DNA of 64,000 nucleotides from Undibacterium_A arcticum (GTDB taxonomy: Bacteria > Pseudomonadota > Gammaproteobacteria > Burkholderiales > Burkholderiaceae_D). The stretch lies in NCBI RefSeq assembly GCF_042660705.1, contig NZ_JBHSUQ010000001.1. One strand, 5' to 3'. The translations under genes were made by a program, and so were the position numbers. The notes beneath the pieces are model-generated. The model was not told where the DNA came from, did not search any database, and was given only the letters and a program-made list of their open reading frames with translations. Shown here piece by piece: positions 46,718 through 57,703 of this stretch. Numbering within the stretch: position 1 is the first letter of the stretch; every line of letters begins with the position of its first letter.

Positions 46718-47698
46718 TCAGCGCTGCGGCTGAATCACCACTTTCCCGGTCACCTTGCGTGCCGCCATTGCGTTCAGCGCCGCGGCGGTATCGGCCAGCG
46801 CATAGCGTGCCGAAATATGCGGCCGGATCTTGCCTTCGGCCAGCCAGCCGATCAACTCGCGCATCGCGGCCAAATTGGCTTTCGGTTCGCGCTTGGCAAA
46901 TTCGCCCCAGAACACGCCCATCAGCGACGCGCCTTTCAGCAAGGTCAGGTTGAGCGGCAGTTTCGGAATTTCGCCGTTGGCAAACCCGACCACCAGGTAA
47001 CGCCCGCGCCAGCCGATCGAACGGAACGCTGGTTCGGCGTAGATGCCGCCGACTGGATCGTAGATCACGTCCGGCCCCTTGCCGCCGGTGGCGGCCTTGA
47101 TCGCTTCGCGCAGGTCTTCGGTGCTGTAGTTGACGGTCGCATCGGCGCCATGCGCGGTGCATACCGCCAGCTTCTCGTCGGACGAGGCGGCCGCGATCAC
47201 GTGGGCGCCGAGCGCCTTGCCGATCTCGATCGCCGCCAGCCCGACACCGCCGGCCGCGCCCAGCACCAGCATGGTTTCACCGGCCTTCAGCTGGGCCCGA
47301 TCGACCACCGCGTGGTGCGAGGTGCCATAGGTCAGCGTGATGGCGGCAGCGGTGTCGAAGTCCATGCCGGCCGGCATCGGCATCACCGCCTGCACCGGCA
47401 CTACGGCCTGTTGCGCAAATGCACCGTGGCCGATGAAGGCGATCACCTTGTCGCCCGCCTTGTACTGCGTGACGCCGTCGCCGACCGCCCGCACCACGCC
47501 TGCCAGTTCACTGCCGGGCGTGAATGGCAGCTCAGGCTTGAACTGGTATTTGTTCTGGATGATCAGCACGTCGGGGAAGTTGACCCCGGCCGCGTGGACA
47601 TCGATCACCACCTGGCCAGCGCCGGCGGTCAAATCTGGCAGCTGTTGCAGCGCCAAGGTGTCGGGTGGGCCCCAGTCGGTGCAGACGATGGCTTGCAT
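46718..47698 (-). CDS. zinc-independent NADPH:quinone oxidoreductase (MDR superfamily)
   Basis: 326 residues. Quinone reductase-type start MQAIVCTDWGPPDTLALQQLPDL, NADPH motif VLGAAGGVGLAAIEIGKALGA, and C-terminal TGKVVIQP. No catalytic or structural zinc cysteines, as in QorA and zeta-crystallin relatives. Reduces quinones or enoyl compounds in the cytosol. Divergent from surE; AGGAGAACAC precedes the ATG. Confidence 0.9.
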   Translation of the reverse strand: MQAIVCTDWGPPDTLALQQLPDLTAGAGQVVIDVHAAGVNFPDVLIIQNKYQFKPELPFTPGSELAGVVRAVGDGVTQYKAGDKVIAFIGHGAFAQQAVVPVQAVMPMPAGMDFDTAAAITLTYGTSHHAVVDRAQLKAGETMLVLGAAGGVGLAAIEIGKALGAHVIAAASSDEKLAVCTAHGADATVNYSTEDLREAIKAATGGKGPDVIYDPVGGIYAEPAFRSIGWRGRYLVVGFANGEIPKLPLNLTLLKGASLMGVFWGEFAKREPKANLAAMRELIGWLAEGKIRPHISARYALADTAAALNAMAARKVTGKVVIQPQR

Positions 47699-47921
47699 GT
47701 GTTCTCCTGTGTGCGTTGGTTGGTCGAAATGCGTAAAAAAAGAACGATCGTGATATTTTTCTCATTATGCCGTAAATCGGCGGCGTGTCGACGCGCTGCT
47801 GCAGTGACCAACGCGTGATCAGTTCGGGACCAAGGCGTGATCAGTGGGCTGGCAGCAACTATTGCATGCTCCGCGGCACAGGTTTGCATGAACTGCGATG
47901 GGCTTCAGGTAAAATCAAAGC

Positions 47922-48671
47922 ATGCGAATTCTTATCAGTAACGACGACGGTTATTTGGCGCCCGGCATCATTGCCCTGGCCGATGCGCTGGCTCCGATCG
48001 CGGAAGTGGTGGTGATCGCACCCGACAGCAATCGTTCCGGCTCGTCCAATTCGCTAACGCTGGACCGGCCGTTGTCGCTCTATCGCGCCGCCAACGGTTT
48101 TTATTTTGTCAATGGAACACCGTCCGATTGCGTGCATATTGCGTTGACCGGCGTGCTCAGTTTCAAGCCGGATTTGATCGTCTCGGGCATCAACCAGGGC
48201 CAGAACATGGGCGATGACACGCTCTATTCCGGCACCGTGGCAGCGGCCACCGAAGGCTTCCTGTTCGGGATCCCGGCGATAGCGTTCTCGCAAGTCGAGA
48301 AGGGCTGGCAGCATCTGGATGCCGCCGCCCGGGTGGCGCGCGAGATCGTCGAGCGCCACGTGCAGCAGCATTTTGATGCACTGCAAAAGCCCTATCTGTT
48401 GAACGTGAATATTCCGAACCGGCCATATGACCAGCTCGGCAGCGTGGTCGCGACCCGCCTCGGCAAGCGCCATCAATCCGAGCCTGTGGTCAAGGCCAAA
48501 GACCCGCACGGCCGCGACATCTACTGGATCGGACCGGCCGGCGCGGCAAAAGACGCCGGTGAGGGCACCGATTTCCATGCAATCGCACGTGGTCATGTAT
48601 CGATCACGCCGCTGCAGATCGACCTGACCCATGGCACGCAACTCGATGCGCTCAAGAAAGGGTTGGCATGA
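47922..48671 (+). CDS. surE: 5'/3'-nucleotidase SurE
   Basis: 249 residues. Metal-binding [64 protein letters not shown]. Hydrolyses nucleoside monophosphates; a stationary-phase survival protein. Overlaps pcm by ATGA (48668-48671), first gene of the surE-pcm-nlpD-rpoS order. Confidence 0.95.
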   Translation: MRILISNDDGYLAPGIIALADALAPIAEVVVIAPDSNRSGSSNSLTLDRPLSLYRAANGFYFVNGTPSDCVHIALTGVLSFKPDLIVSGINQGQNMGDDTLYSGTVAAATEGFLFGIPAIAFSQVEKGWQHLDAAARVAREIVERHVQQHFDALQKPYLLNVNIPNRPYDQLGSVVATRLGKRHQSEPVVKAKDPHGRDIYWIGPAGAAKDAGEGTDFHAIARGHVSITPLQIDLTHGTQLDALKKGLA

Positions 48672-49570
48672 CAGGCAAGGCCAGGCGTTTTCCGCTGTTG
48701 CTGTCATCGGTGGTCGATGCGGCACCGAAGTCGGCGCAAACACGCTCGGTCAGCGCGCCCCGGATTGCGACCCCGCAAACCGCCACGCAGAATGCCGCTC
48801 AGACCGGCGTCAAGGCCAGCGCGCAGAATGCGCCACCCATGGCGTCGCCATCGAAATCGCATACTAATGCGGTTGCGCGCAGCCAATTTGTCCCGGCCGC
48901 AACGGTTCCGGAATCCGAGCGCAGCAATCCGTTGGTGTCGGATGCGGTCAGGCGCGCGATGGTGGCGCGGGTCGCCAAACAGGGGGTCACCGATGCCAAG
49001 GTGCTGGCTGCGCTGGAAGCGGTGCCGCGCCACCTGTTCATCGATCCGGGATTATCTAGCCAGGCCTATATCGATTCAGCGTTGCCGATTGGGCATCACC
49101 AGACCATCTCGCAACCGTATATCGTCGCCCGGATGATCGAAGTAATGCGTCATAATGCGCTCGGCGGCAAGCTCGATAAGGTACTGGAAATCGGCACCGG
49201 CTGCGGTTATCAGGCCGCCGTACTGTCGTTGGTGGCGAAGGAAGTGTATTCGATTGAACGCATCAAGCCGCTGCATGAACTGGCGAACAAGCTGCGCCCA
49301 CTGCGCATTGCAAACATCCGTTTGCACTACGGTGATGGTATGCTTGGGTTGCCGCAAGTAGCGCCATTTGATGGCATTATTCTGGCTGCTGCCGGACTGG
49401 AAGTGCCGCCCGCCTTGTTGGAACAGCTGGCTATCGGCGGCCGTCTGGTTGCGCCGGTAGGCGGCCGCCAGCAAGTGCTGCAACTGATTGAGCGTGTGGG
49501 CAAATTGGAATGGAAAAGCGCCACACTGGAAGCTTGTCATTTTGTGCCGCTGCGTGCCGGCACGGTATGA
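48668..49570 (+). CDS. pcm: protein-L-isoaspartate O-methyltransferase
   Basis: 300 residues. The core (from about 95) has [14 protein letters not shown], the substrate motif [16 protein letters not shown], the SAM motif [16 protein letters not shown] and the post-motif GRLVAPVGG. It repairs damaged Asp/Asn residues by carboxyl methylation. The first 85 residues are a basic, Ala/Thr-rich extension; the ATGA overlap with surE supports starting there, although a later start would give the usual length of about 215. Confidence 0.92.
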   Translation: MTGKARRFPLLLSSVVDAAPKSAQTRSVSAPRIATPQTATQNAAQTGVKASAQNAPPMASPSKSHTNAVARSQFVPAATVPESERSNPLVSDAVRRAMVARVAKQGVTDAKVLAALEAVPRHLFIDPGLSSQAYIDSALPIGHHQTISQPYIVARMIEVMRHNALGGKLDKVLEIGTGCGYQAAVLSLVAKEVYSIERIKPLHELANKLRPLRIANIRLHYGDGMLGLPQVAPFDGIILAAAGLEVPPALLEQLAIGGRLVAPVGGRQQVLQLIERVGKLEWKSATLEACHFVPLRAGTV

Positions 49571-49601
49571 AGCCTCGCCGTATCACCTTGAAATATTGAA
49601 C

Positions 49602-50585
49602 ATGATCAAAATGAAAAAAATCCGATTGGCTTGCGTGGTGTTAAGCGCGGCCGTGCTCGCCGCCTGCGGCACCACGCGCAACAGTGCGCCGGTGGTGGAC
49701 CGTCCGGCAGGCGGCAAGACCAGCGAAACCGCCAAGTCGACCGCGAAGGTGGTCGACAGTCACGGCAACTACACCGTCAAGAAGGGCGATACGTTGTACC
49801 GGATCGCGCTGGATCAGGGCCAAAGTTACCGTGACATCATTGCCTGGAACAACCTGAACAATCCGAACGACATCAAGGTCGACCAAGTGCTGCGCGTGCT
49901 GCCGCCGGAAGCCGGCGCGTCGGGCAATGGCGCCCAGACCGCCGCCGTATCCGGTTCCGGCGTGGAAGTGCGGTCGCTGTCGAATGGCCAGCCGAGCGCC
50001 CAACCGGCAGCTGCGGCGGGCGCACCGCAGGGCCCATATTCGAACAAGGCCGGGCCGCGCGGTGACAAGCGGCCGTATTCCGACAGTGCCTTGGCCGAGT
50101 TGCAGAAACCCGATACTGGCGGCGCGACTGTGGTCGCCAAGTTTGAGCCGCCCAAGCCGATCGAGAGCAAGCCGGCTGAGAAACCGGCAGACAGCGCGCC
50201 AGCCGGTGCTGACGATGAAGCCGTGGCCTGGATGTGGCCGGCCGACGGCAAGGTGATCGCCGGTTTCGACGACGCCAAGAGCAAGGGTATCGATATCTCC
50301 GGCAAGCTCGGCCAGCAGGTGCTGGCGGCCGGGGCCGGCAAGGTAATGTACGCGGGCAGCGGGATCCGCGGCTACGGCAACCTGGTGATCGTCAAGCACA
50401 CCAATAACCTGCTGTCGGCGTATGCGCACAACAAGGCAATTCTGGTCAAAGAGGGGCAAAGCGTGAGCAAGGGCCAAAAGATCGCCGAAATGGGCAATTC
50501 CGACAGCGATGCGGTCAAGCTGCATTTCGAGATCCGCCAGCAAGGAAAGCCGGTCGATCCATCCAAATTCTTGCCCAACCGCTAG
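49602..50585 (+). CDS. nlpD: NlpD-type lipoprotein with LysM and degenerate LytM domain
   Basis: A lipoprotein signal ([11 protein letters not shown]; Cys about residue 22) is followed by a LysM domain ([23 protein letters not shown]), a Pro/Ala linker and an M23/LytM fold ([24 protein letters not shown]...). The first catalytic His is replaced by Lys (SKGIDI) and HxH reads HFE, so it lacks peptidase activity and should activate AmiC-type amidases at division. ATG 49602 or 49611; lies directly upstream of rpoS, whose promoter in enterobacteria is inside nlpD. Confidence 0.92.
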   Translation: MIKMKKIRLACVVLSAAVLAACGTTRNSAPVVDRPAGGKTSETAKSTAKVVDSHGNYTVKKGDTLYRIALDQGQSYRDIIAWNNLNNPNDIKVDQVLRVLPPEAGASGNGAQTAAVSGSGVEVRSLSNGQPSAQPAAAAGAPQGPYSNKAGPRGDKRPYSDSALAELQKPDTGGATVVAKFEPPKPIESKPAEKPADSAPAGADDEAVAWMWPADGKVIAGFDDAKSKGIDISGKLGQQVLAAGAGKVMYAGSGIRGYGNLVIVKHTNNLLSAYAHNKAILVKEGQSVSKGQKIAEMGNSDSDAVKLHFEIRQQGKPVDPSKFLPNR

Positions 50586-50595
50586 AAGTACGCAC

Positions 50596-51612
50596 ATGAT
50601 ACGCAAGCCGCACCAGCAGCTCGAGGACGAGATGGTACCGGACGATTTTTCCGATGCAGCATCTGAATTGGCGGAACCGTTGATCGACGGCGAACCGGCG
50701 TCCGACGAAGCGGCAGAGGGTGCGCCCGGCGAGCTGATTCCGGTTGAGGAGCTGAAAACGGTACTGGCGGCAGAACTGTCGACCGATACCACGCAACACT
50801 ATCTGAACCAGATCGGTACCCGGCAGCTGCTCACTGTGCCGGAGGAAGTGCATTACGCGACGCTCGCGAAAGCCGGCAATTTTGAAGCGCGGCAGAAGAT
50901 GATCGAGCACAATTTGCGGCTCGTGGTTTCGATCGCCAAGCACTATATCAATCGCGGCGTGGTGCTGCTCGACATGATAGAGGAAGGCAACCTCGGCCTG
51001 ATGCGCGCGATCGACAAGTTCGAGCCGGAGCGCGGTTTCCGCTTCTCGACCTATGCCACCTGGTGGATTCGCCAGAGCATCGAACGTGCGATCATGAACC
51101 AGGCCCGCACGGTACGCCTGCCGGTGCACATGGTGCGCGAACTGAACCAGATCCTGCGCGCCAAATACCATCTCGAGGCGCGCCACCACAACGGCAAGGA
51201 CGCCACGGTTGAAGACATCGCGCATCTGGTCGACCGTCCGATCGAGGAAGTACAGAACATCCTGGCGCTGTCCGAACACGCCACGTCGCTCGATGCGCCA
51301 CTCGACAACGACCCGCAATCGAGCCTGATGGACATGCTGCCGGGCGACAGCGATGACGGTCCTGATTTGCGCGCAGAACATCACGAGATGACGATCCTGG
51401 TACGCGACTGGTTGAAAAAATTACCCGACAAGCAGCGCATCGTGATCATGCGCCGTTTTGGGCTGGATAATGACGACCCGGCGACGCTGGAGACACTGGC
51501 CGAAGAAATGGGCGTCACGCGCGAGCGGGTACGCCAGATCCAGCAGGAAGCGCTGGTCAAGCTGAAACGGGCATTCGCCGCGCACGGCGTGGGGCGGGAC
51601 GAGTTGTTATGA
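50596..51612 (+). CDS. rpoS: RNA polymerase sigma factor RpoS
   Basis: 338 residues. Sigma-70 region 1.2 begins [21 protein letters not shown]; region 2 is [21 protein letters not shown] with the -10 helix [17 protein letters not shown]; region 4 has the DNA-binding helix [22 protein letters not shown]. The general stress/stationary-phase sigma factor. Starts 10 bases after nlpD; the preceding ORF frame overlaps nlpD but ATG 50596 is the family start. Confidence 0.95.
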   Translation: MIRKPHQQLEDEMVPDDFSDAASELAEPLIDGEPASDEAAEGAPGELIPVEELKTVLAAELSTDTTQHYLNQIGTRQLLTVPEEVHYATLAKAGNFEARQKMIEHNLRLVVSIAKHYINRGVVLLDMIEEGNLGLMRAIDKFEPERGFRFSTYATWWIRQSIERAIMNQARTVRLPVHMVRELNQILRAKYHLEARHHNGKDATVEDIAHLVDRPIEEVQNILALSEHATSLDAPLDNDPQSSLMDMLPGDSDDGPDLRAEHHEMTILVRDWLKKLPDKQRIVIMRRFGLDNDDPATLETLAEEMGVTRERVRQIQQEALVKLKRAFAAHGVGRDELL

Positions 51613-51761
51613 TCGGGTTGTCCGGGATGCCGATGCGCAGTCTTAAATGATGCCGTCCCGGTACGGCAACAGCCGCTAATCGAGCGAACCCTTCACGATT
51701 TCAGTAACCTCCCTCTTTTTTATAATTATCGACCGAAAACATCCGGTCACTCACCTTTCCC

Positions 51762-53118
51762 ATGCAAGAAAATATCATCGACATCGTCTCCCTCGACATG
51801 GATGCGCGCGGCATCGGCCACGTACCGAACGAAGACGGCACGCCCGGCAAGGTCATTTGTCGAAGGCGCGCTACCCGGAGAACGCGTCAGTTTTCAGTCG
51901 TTCCGTAAAAAGAAGAACTGGGAAGCGGCCCACATGACCGCTCTGCACCGTGAGTCATCACTGCGCGTCAAGCCGCAGTGCGAATATTTCGGCGTATGCG
52001 GTGGCTGCGCGATGCAGCATCTGGAGCCGGCGGCACAGGTCGCGATCAAGCAACGTGTGCTGGAAGACAATCTGTGGCATATCGGCAAGGTCAGGGCCGA
52101 AACCATCATGCGCCCGATCTACGGACCGACCTGGGGTTATCGTTACCGTGCCCGGCTGTCGGTCAACCATGTGCCGAAAAAGGGCGGCGTGCTGGTCGGT
52201 TTTCACGAAAAAAAAAAATCGCGCTTCGTGACCGATATGAAGAGCTGCGAGGTGTTGCCGCCGCATGTGTCGGCGATGCTGGTGCCGCTCCGGCGGCTTA
52301 TCGAGTCGCTGTCGATCTACAAGCAGTTGCCGCAGATCGAACTGGCGATCGGCGAGGGCGAACAGGTCAAGATCACCGCGCTGGTGCTGCGCATCATGGC
52401 GCCATTGACGGCGGACGACGAGACCAGGCTGAAAGCGTTCGCCGACCAGTATCAGATTCAGTGGTGGCTGCAGACCAAGGGCCCGGACACTGCGGTGCCG
52501 TTTTACCCGCTCGACCTTGAACTGCACTACAGCTTGCCCGAGTTCGGCATCAAGATGCCGTTCAAGCCGACCGATTTCACCCAGGTCAATCACCATATCA
52601 ACCGGGTCATGGTGGCACGCGCATTGCGCCTGCTCGATGTGCAACCCGATGAGCGGGTCGCCGACCTGTTCTGCGGGCTTGGCAATTTCACCTTGCCACT
52701 GGCAACCCAGGCACGCGAGGTGGTTGGCATCGAAGGTAGCGCGACCCTGACCGAGCGCGCGCAACAGAACGCGCAGGCCAATGGCCTGGCCGCCAAGACG
52801 TCGTTCAGCACGCGAAACCTGTTCGAGATTACGACAGACGATTTGATTGCGCTTGGTAAATTCGATCGTTTCCTGGTCGATCCGCCGCGCGATGGCGCGA
52901 TGGCGTTGTGCCAGGCCCTGATCGGATTGGGCGAGCAGCACCGTGACTTCAAACCAAAACGCATCGTCTATGTCTCCTGCAGCCCGTCGACGCTGGCGCG
53001 CGATGCCGGTCTGCTGGTCCATGAAGGCGGTTATGTGCTGAAGAAGGCCGGCGTGGTCAATATGTTCCCGCACACTTCGCATGTCGAATCGATGGCGGTG
53101 TTCGAACTGGTGGAGTGA
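51762..53118 (+). CDS. rlmD: 23S rRNA (uracil-1939-C5)-methyltransferase RlmD, frame broken near the start
   Basis: The start [21 protein letters not shown] (ATG 51762) is a TRAM domain. At 51856-51858 a T run lost two bases (or gained one); the frame resumes as [16 protein letters not shown]. Iron-sulfur cysteines occur in [18 protein letters not shown]; the SAM fold shows [26 protein letters not shown] and [13 protein letters not shown] with catalytic Cys. Composite is about 452 residues. Methylates U1939 of 23S rRNA. Ends before a convergent terminator. Confidence 0.93.
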
Positions 53119-53274
53119 GGAATGGCGCGTCGGAGTGATCCGGCGATGCGATTGGATGCCGTTCGATTGAAATACTGGGTTGTGTATTTTTAGAGCCGCG
53201 CATTTTACGTGCGTATCGAGTGGTGTTTTGGCGCATACTCCCAGATGAGCTGCACTTAAGCTGCACTTACCCAT

Positions 53275-53304
53275 AAAAAAACCGGCCTGCTGGCCGGTTT
53301 TTTT
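53275..53304. terminator. bidirectional terminator between rlmD and the BI-1 gene
   Basis: Six A, ACCGGCC (53281-53287), loop TGCT, GGCCGGT (53292-53298), seven T. Serves both convergent genes. Confidence 0.92.
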
Positions 53305-53328
53305 GTTGCGGATACTCTTCGTGCATCC

Positions 53329-54024
53329 TCAGTCGCGACTGCCGCCAAAGATGCCGAGCAGCGCCAGCAGATTGCTGAAGATGTTATACACATCCAGGTA
53401 GATCTTGAGCGTCGCCGAGATGTAGTTGGCCTCGCCGCCGTTGATGACCTGCTGCACGTCGTACAGGATGTAAGCCGAGAAAATTGCGATCGCGATCACC
53501 GACACGGTCAGGTACAGCGCCGGAATCTGCAGAAAGATATTGGCGAGGCCGGCCAGCAGGATCACCAGCAAGCCAGCGAATAGCCATTTGCCCATGCCGG
53601 AAAAGTCGCGCTTGGATACGGTTGCGACGGTTGCCATCACCGCCATGATACTGGCGGTGCCGCCGAAGGCCATCATGATCAAGGCCGCACCATTCGAAAA
53701 GTGCAGGGTGTGACTGATCAGTCGCGACAGCATCAGCCCCATGAAGAAGGTGAAGCCAAGCAGGAAAGCGACGCCGAGCGCCGAATTCTTGGTCTTTTCG
53801 ATGGCGTAGAAGAATCCGACCGCGACCGCCATGAACAGCATGAAACCGATCAGCGGACTGCCGGCGAACAGCGAAAAATTGAACTGCACGCCCAGCCATG
53901 CGCCTAATACCGTCGGGATCATCGACAGGGCCAGCAGCCAATAGGTATTGCGCAGCACGCGGTGGCGTACCACCAGGATGTCACTGCCGGCGTAGCTTTG
54001 TTGCAGATTCTGGTTCATGGGCAC
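53329..54024 (-). CDS. Bax inhibitor-1/YccA family membrane protein
   Basis: 231 residues with seven predicted membrane helices; the GSPLIGFMLFMAVAVGFFYAIEKTKNS and FTFFMGLMLSRLIS segments are typical of the family. Ends ILYDVQQVINGGEANYISATLKIYLDVYNIFSNLLALLGIFGGSRD-type C-terminus (shared by YccA/YbhL). E. coli YccA interacts with the FtsH protease; role here inferred. AGTGCCC upstream of the ATG is a weak ribosome site. Confidence 0.9.
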   Translation of the reverse strand: MPMNQNLQQSYAGSDILVVRHRVLRNTYWLLALSMIPTVLGAWLGVQFNFSLFAGSPLIGFMLFMAVAVGFFYAIEKTKNSALGVAFLLGFTFFMGLMLSRLISHTLHFSNGAALIMMAFGGTASIMAVMATVATVSKRDFSGMGKWLFAGLLVILLAGLANIFLQIPALYLTVSVIAIAIFSAYILYDVQQVINGGEANYISATLKIYLDVYNIFSNLLALLGIFGGSRD

Positions 54025-54273
54025 TCCCGATATGGTATTTGGAAAAAAGCTTGCAAAAGCATAACACGGTCAACGATGCCGGGCCTGCGCCATGGCACCA
54101 CGGACGGGACTGCAGCCTTCGGCGGCAGCGGTCCGGTCCCGGAATTTTGCACCGGACCTGCGCCAGATGTCATTTCTACATCTCTAATATAGGGTGTTTC
54201 ATGCTAAAATCAAAGGTTGATTGAATCATCAATTATCCGTCTTAAACCTTTCTTTTTATTGGAGTTTTTACAC

Positions 54274-54699
54274 ATGGCAATCGAACGCACCCTGTCGATT
54301 ATTAAACCGGACGCAGTGGCTAAAAATGTCATCGGCCAAATCTATTCCCGTTTTGAGACCGCCGGCCTGAAAATCATCGCCGCACGCATGACCCACCTGT
54401 CGCGCGCTGAAGCGGAAGGTTTCTACGCAGTACACCGCGAGCGCCCGTTCTTCAAGGATTTGGTTGAGTTCATGATCTCCGGTCCAGTCATCATCCAGGC
54501 CCTGGAAGGCGAGAACGCGATTGCCAAACACCGCGACCTGATGGGTGCTACCGATCCGAAGAAGGCTGAAAAGGGTACGATTCGCGCCGATTTCGCCGAT
54601 TCGATCGACGCCAATGCAGTACACGGTTCCGACGCTGCCGAAACCGCAGCGGTCGAAATCGCTTATTTCTTCCCAACGCTGAATGTATATTCACGTTAA
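54274..54699 (+). CDS. ndk: nucleoside diphosphate kinase
   Basis: 141 residues. [18 protein letters not shown] start, [27 protein letters not shown], and catalytic His in NAVHGSD. Transfers gamma-phosphate between nucleotides. ATG 54274 has GGAG 9 bases upstream; the longer frame (54217) is rejected. First gene of the ndk-rlmN-pilW-rodZ-ispG-hisS-yfgM-bamB-der block. Confidence 0.97.
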   Translation: MAIERTLSIIKPDAVAKNVIGQIYSRFETAGLKIIAARMTHLSRAEAEGFYAVHRERPFFKDLVEFMISGPVIIQALEGENAIAKHRDLMGATDPKKAEKGTIRADFADSIDANAVHGSDAAETAAVEIAYFFPTLNVYSR

Positions 54700-54764
54700 T
54701 TGAAAGAAGCGCTTGCCAGGGCCGATGCTGATCGTCCCGGCCGGCGCGACGAAGGAGCAACATC

Positions 54765-55934
54765 ATGACGGTACTCACCAACTTGCTGGACCTGGATCCC
54801 GCGCAACTCATCGCCTACTGCGGCGAGTTGGGTGAGAAACCGTTTCGCGCCAAGCAATTGCAGCGCTGGATCCACCAGTTCGGCGCCAGCAATTTCGACG
54901 CGATGACCGATCTGGCCAAGTCGCTGCGCGACAAGCTCGCGACGCGCGCGATGATCGCCGCGCCGGCTGTGATCAGCGACCATACATCAACCGACGGCAC
55001 CCGCAAGTGGCTGCTCGACGTCGGCCAGGGCAACGCGGTCGAAACCGTTTTTATCCCCGAAGAAAACCGCGGCACGCTATGCATTTCGACGCAGGCGGGC
55101 TGTGCCGTCAATTGCCGCTTCTGCTCGACCGGCAAGCAGGGCTTTAGCCGCAACCTGACCGTCAGCGAAATCATTGGCCAGCTGTGGATGGCTGAATTTG
55201 AGTTGCGCAGGACCAAGGGCATCGAAGCCGGCCCCAAGGGTGAACGCCAGATCACCAACGTGGTGATGATGGGTATGGGCGAGCCGTTGCTCAATTTCGA
55301 GCCGACCGTGACCGCACTCAAGCTGATGCTCGACGATAACGCTTACGGCCTGTCGCGCCGTCGCGTCACCTTGTCGACCAGCGGTGTGGTGCCGATGATG
55401 GACAAGCTGTCGCAGGAATGCCCGGTCGCCCTGGCGGTATCACTGCACGCATCGAACGACCCGTTGCGCGACGGCCTGGTGCCGCTGAACAAGAAACATC
55501 CGCTGGCCGAGCTGATGGCAGCGTGCAGGCGCTATCTCGAATTCGCGCCGCGCGACTTCATCACCTTTGAATACTGCATGCTGCACGAGGTCAACGACAG
55601 TGACGCGCATGCGCGCGAACTGGTCGCATTGGTGCAAAATCATGCGAACCCGGTGTCGTGCAAATTCAACCTGATTCCGTTCAATCCCTTCCCCGAGTCG
55701 GGGCTGACGCGCTCGCATAATCCGCGCATCAAGGCCTTCGCGCAGATCCTGATCGACGCCGGCATCGTGACTACGATTCGCAAGACGCGCGGCGATGACA
55801 TCGACGCGGCCTGCGGCCAACTGGCGGGCGAGGTGCAAGACCGCACCCGGGTGCAGGAGCGCATGGAAAAAATGACCGAATACCAGAAAAAATTTGGCAA
55901 GAACTTTGGCCGCATCGTGGAGGTGTCTGCGTGA
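54765..55934 (+). CDS. rlmN: 23S rRNA/tRNA (adenine-C2)-methyltransferase RlmN
   Basis: 389 residues, radical-[22 protein letters not shown] gives C-x3-C-x2-[34 protein letters not shown] and the substrate Cys near the C-terminus ([11 protein letters not shown]) are intact. Methylates A2503 of 23S rRNA and A37 of some tRNAs. The stop overlaps the pilW GTG start by GTGA. Confidence 0.96.
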   Translation: MTVLTNLLDLDPAQLIAYCGELGEKPFRAKQLQRWIHQFGASNFDAMTDLAKSLRDKLATRAMIAAPAVISDHTSTDGTRKWLLDVGQGNAVETVFIPEENRGTLCISTQAGCAVNCRFCSTGKQGFSRNLTVSEIIGQLWMAEFELRRTKGIEAGPKGERQITNVVMMGMGEPLLNFEPTVTALKLMLDDNAYGLSRRRVTLSTSGVVPMMDKLSQECPVALAVSLHASNDPLRDGLVPLNKKHPLAELMAACRRYLEFAPRDFITFEYCMLHEVNDSDAHARELVALVQNHANPVSCKFNLIPFNPFPESGLTRSHNPRIKAFAQILIDAGIVTTIRKTRGDDIDAACGQLAGEVQDRTRVQERMEKMTEYQKKFGKNFGRIVEVSA

Positions 55935-56730
55935 AAATAACAGGTTGCAAATTAGTGGTGGCCACGGTGATGGTAGCCGCCGTGGTATTGGTGGGCTGCG
56001 CATCGAATCGGTCCGCCAGCGCACAGGGAGAATTGCCGACCAGTTCCGATCAGACCGATGTCCAGAAGCGCGCGGCAATCCGGCTGCAACTGGCGATTGG
56101 CTACTACGAGCAACATCAGAACGAAGTCGCATTGGACGAGATCAAGCAAGCTCTGCAGGCCGATCCGAATTCCGCTGATGCCTACAGTGTGCGTGCCTTG
56201 ATCTACATGGATATGGGCGAAACCAGACTGGCCGAAGACAATTTTCAGCGCGCAATCAAACTGGCGCCGAATAACCCTGATTTGACCAACAATTACGGTT
56301 GGTTCCTGTGCCAGAACGGGCGCGAAAAGGAATCGATCGCGTATTTGAAACGACACTCAAGAACCGGTCTTATCAATCGCCCGCCAAGGCCTTGAGCAAC
56401 GCCGGCATTTGCAGCCTGAAAATGAAAGACGGCGCCGCAGCCGAGCGTTATTTCTTGCAATCGTTTCGGTTCGACCCGTCGTATCCGCCGACCAGCCTGA
56501 ACCTGGCAAAAATTTATTACGAGCGTCGCGATTTCGAACGCGCGCGGTTTTATCTGACCCGTCTGACCAAGGCGGATGTGCTGGACGCCGATGTACTGTG
56601 GCTGGCGATCCGGGTTGAACGCAAACTGGGCGATAGGGCATCGGCGGAGTCGCTTGCCACCCAGTTACGTCGCCGTCATCCAACCTCGCCGGAGTCGGCG
56701 GCCTATCAGCGCGGAGCGTTTGATGAGTGA
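55931..56730 (+). CDS. pilW: type IV pilus biogenesis TPR lipoprotein PilW/PilF, frame broken once
   Basis: GTG 55931 overlaps the rlmN stop. Lipoprotein signal with lipobox VLVGC, then TPR repeats ([60 protein letters not shown]). At 56344-56346 one T is lost; after correction the frame reads [10 protein letters not shown], then [18 protein letters not shown] to the stop at 56728-56730, about 267 residues. PilF/PilW is the pilotin for the PilQ secretin. Overlaps rodZ. Confidence 0.9.
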
Positions 56731-57697
56731 ATCGGGATTCCCTGAATCGAATACCATGCCGGAATCGGCGCAACAGTCGGATGCACATGCGACGCTGCCG
56801 GGACCCGGCTCGTACCTGGCCGCGCAACGCCAGGCGTACGGCTGGTCGGTGGAGCAAATCGCCGATCAGCTGAAGCTGGCGCCACGCCAGGTGCTGGCAC
56901 TGGAGGCGGATGACTATGCGTCATTGCCTGGTACGGCAGTGACGCGCGGCTTTGTCCGGGCCTATGCCAAGGCATTGAAGATGGATGCCGCGGAATTGAT
57001 CGGAATGTTGCCAACCGATATCGGATCAGCATCAATGCCGGCACGGCGTGAACTGTCGACACCTTTCGCGCAGACCCGCATGCCGTTTTCAGGTCGTCGC
57101 GGCAACTGGTCGAAATGGACCGCGGGTGCCGCAGCACTTGGGGTGTTGCTGGTGGCCGTCATCGCCGGTCAACACATGGGCTGGCTGCCGGTATTGCCGA
57201 AATCGATATCGTTCAATCTGAACAAGGAGCCGGCACCAGCGACAGGTGCTGATGCCGCCGCTGCCGTCGACGCCTCGCCTGCCGCGGTGACGAGCCTGCA
57301 GACTTCGACTTCTGGTGCAGTCGACGCACAACCGGGCACGCCAAATGTGGCACCGATCGATACCGTACCGCAGTCCGAAGTGCGTCCCTCTGCGACAGCG
57401 GCGGTTGCCTCTCCGGCGGTGATAAATTCGCCAGCGACTGTGCCGAGCGCTGCCCCGAGTGGGGGCAATCTGCTGGTCGTGACGCTGCACGAGGATTCGT
57501 GGGTTGAAGTCAAGACCGCCGGCGGCACCAAACTGGTGTCGCGCGTGCTGAAGGCGGGTACCACGGAAAACGTGGAAATCAAGGAGCCGGTGACGCTGGT
57601 CATCGGTAATGTGCATGGCGTCAATGCCAGCTTGCGTGGTGCGCCGCTGGAGCTCAAGCATGGCTCCGGCAATACAATCCGACTCAACGTGAAGTAA
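56723..57697 (+). CDS. rodZ: cytoskeletal protein RodZ
   Basis: 324 residues. N-terminal helix-turn-helix (AAQRQAYGWSVEQIADQLKL...VTRGFVRAYAKAL, residues about 33-95), a membrane helix (about 133-153, AAALGVLLVAVIAG), a Pro/Ala/Thr linker and a C-terminal DUF4115 domain (LLVVTLHEDSWVEVK...HGVNASLRGAPLEL). Links MreB to the membrane to keep rod shape. ATG 56723 overlaps the end of pilW by 8 bases. Confidence 0.94.
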   Translation: MSESGFPESNTMPESAQQSDAHATLPGPGSYLAAQRQAYGWSVEQIADQLKLAPRQVLALEADDYASLPGTAVTRGFVRAYAKALKMDAAELIGMLPTDIGSASMPARRELSTPFAQTRMPFSGRRGNWSKWTAGAAALGVLLVAVIAGQHMGWLPVLPKSISFNLNKEPAPATGADAAAAVDASPAAVTSLQTSTSGAVDAQPGTPNVAPIDTVPQSEVRPSATAAVASPAVINSPATVPSAAPSGGNLLVVTLHEDSWVEVKTAGGTKLVSRVLKAGTTENVEIKEPVTLVIGNVHGVNASLRGAPLELKHGSGNTIRLNVK

Positions 57698-57703
57698 GCG
57701 CCG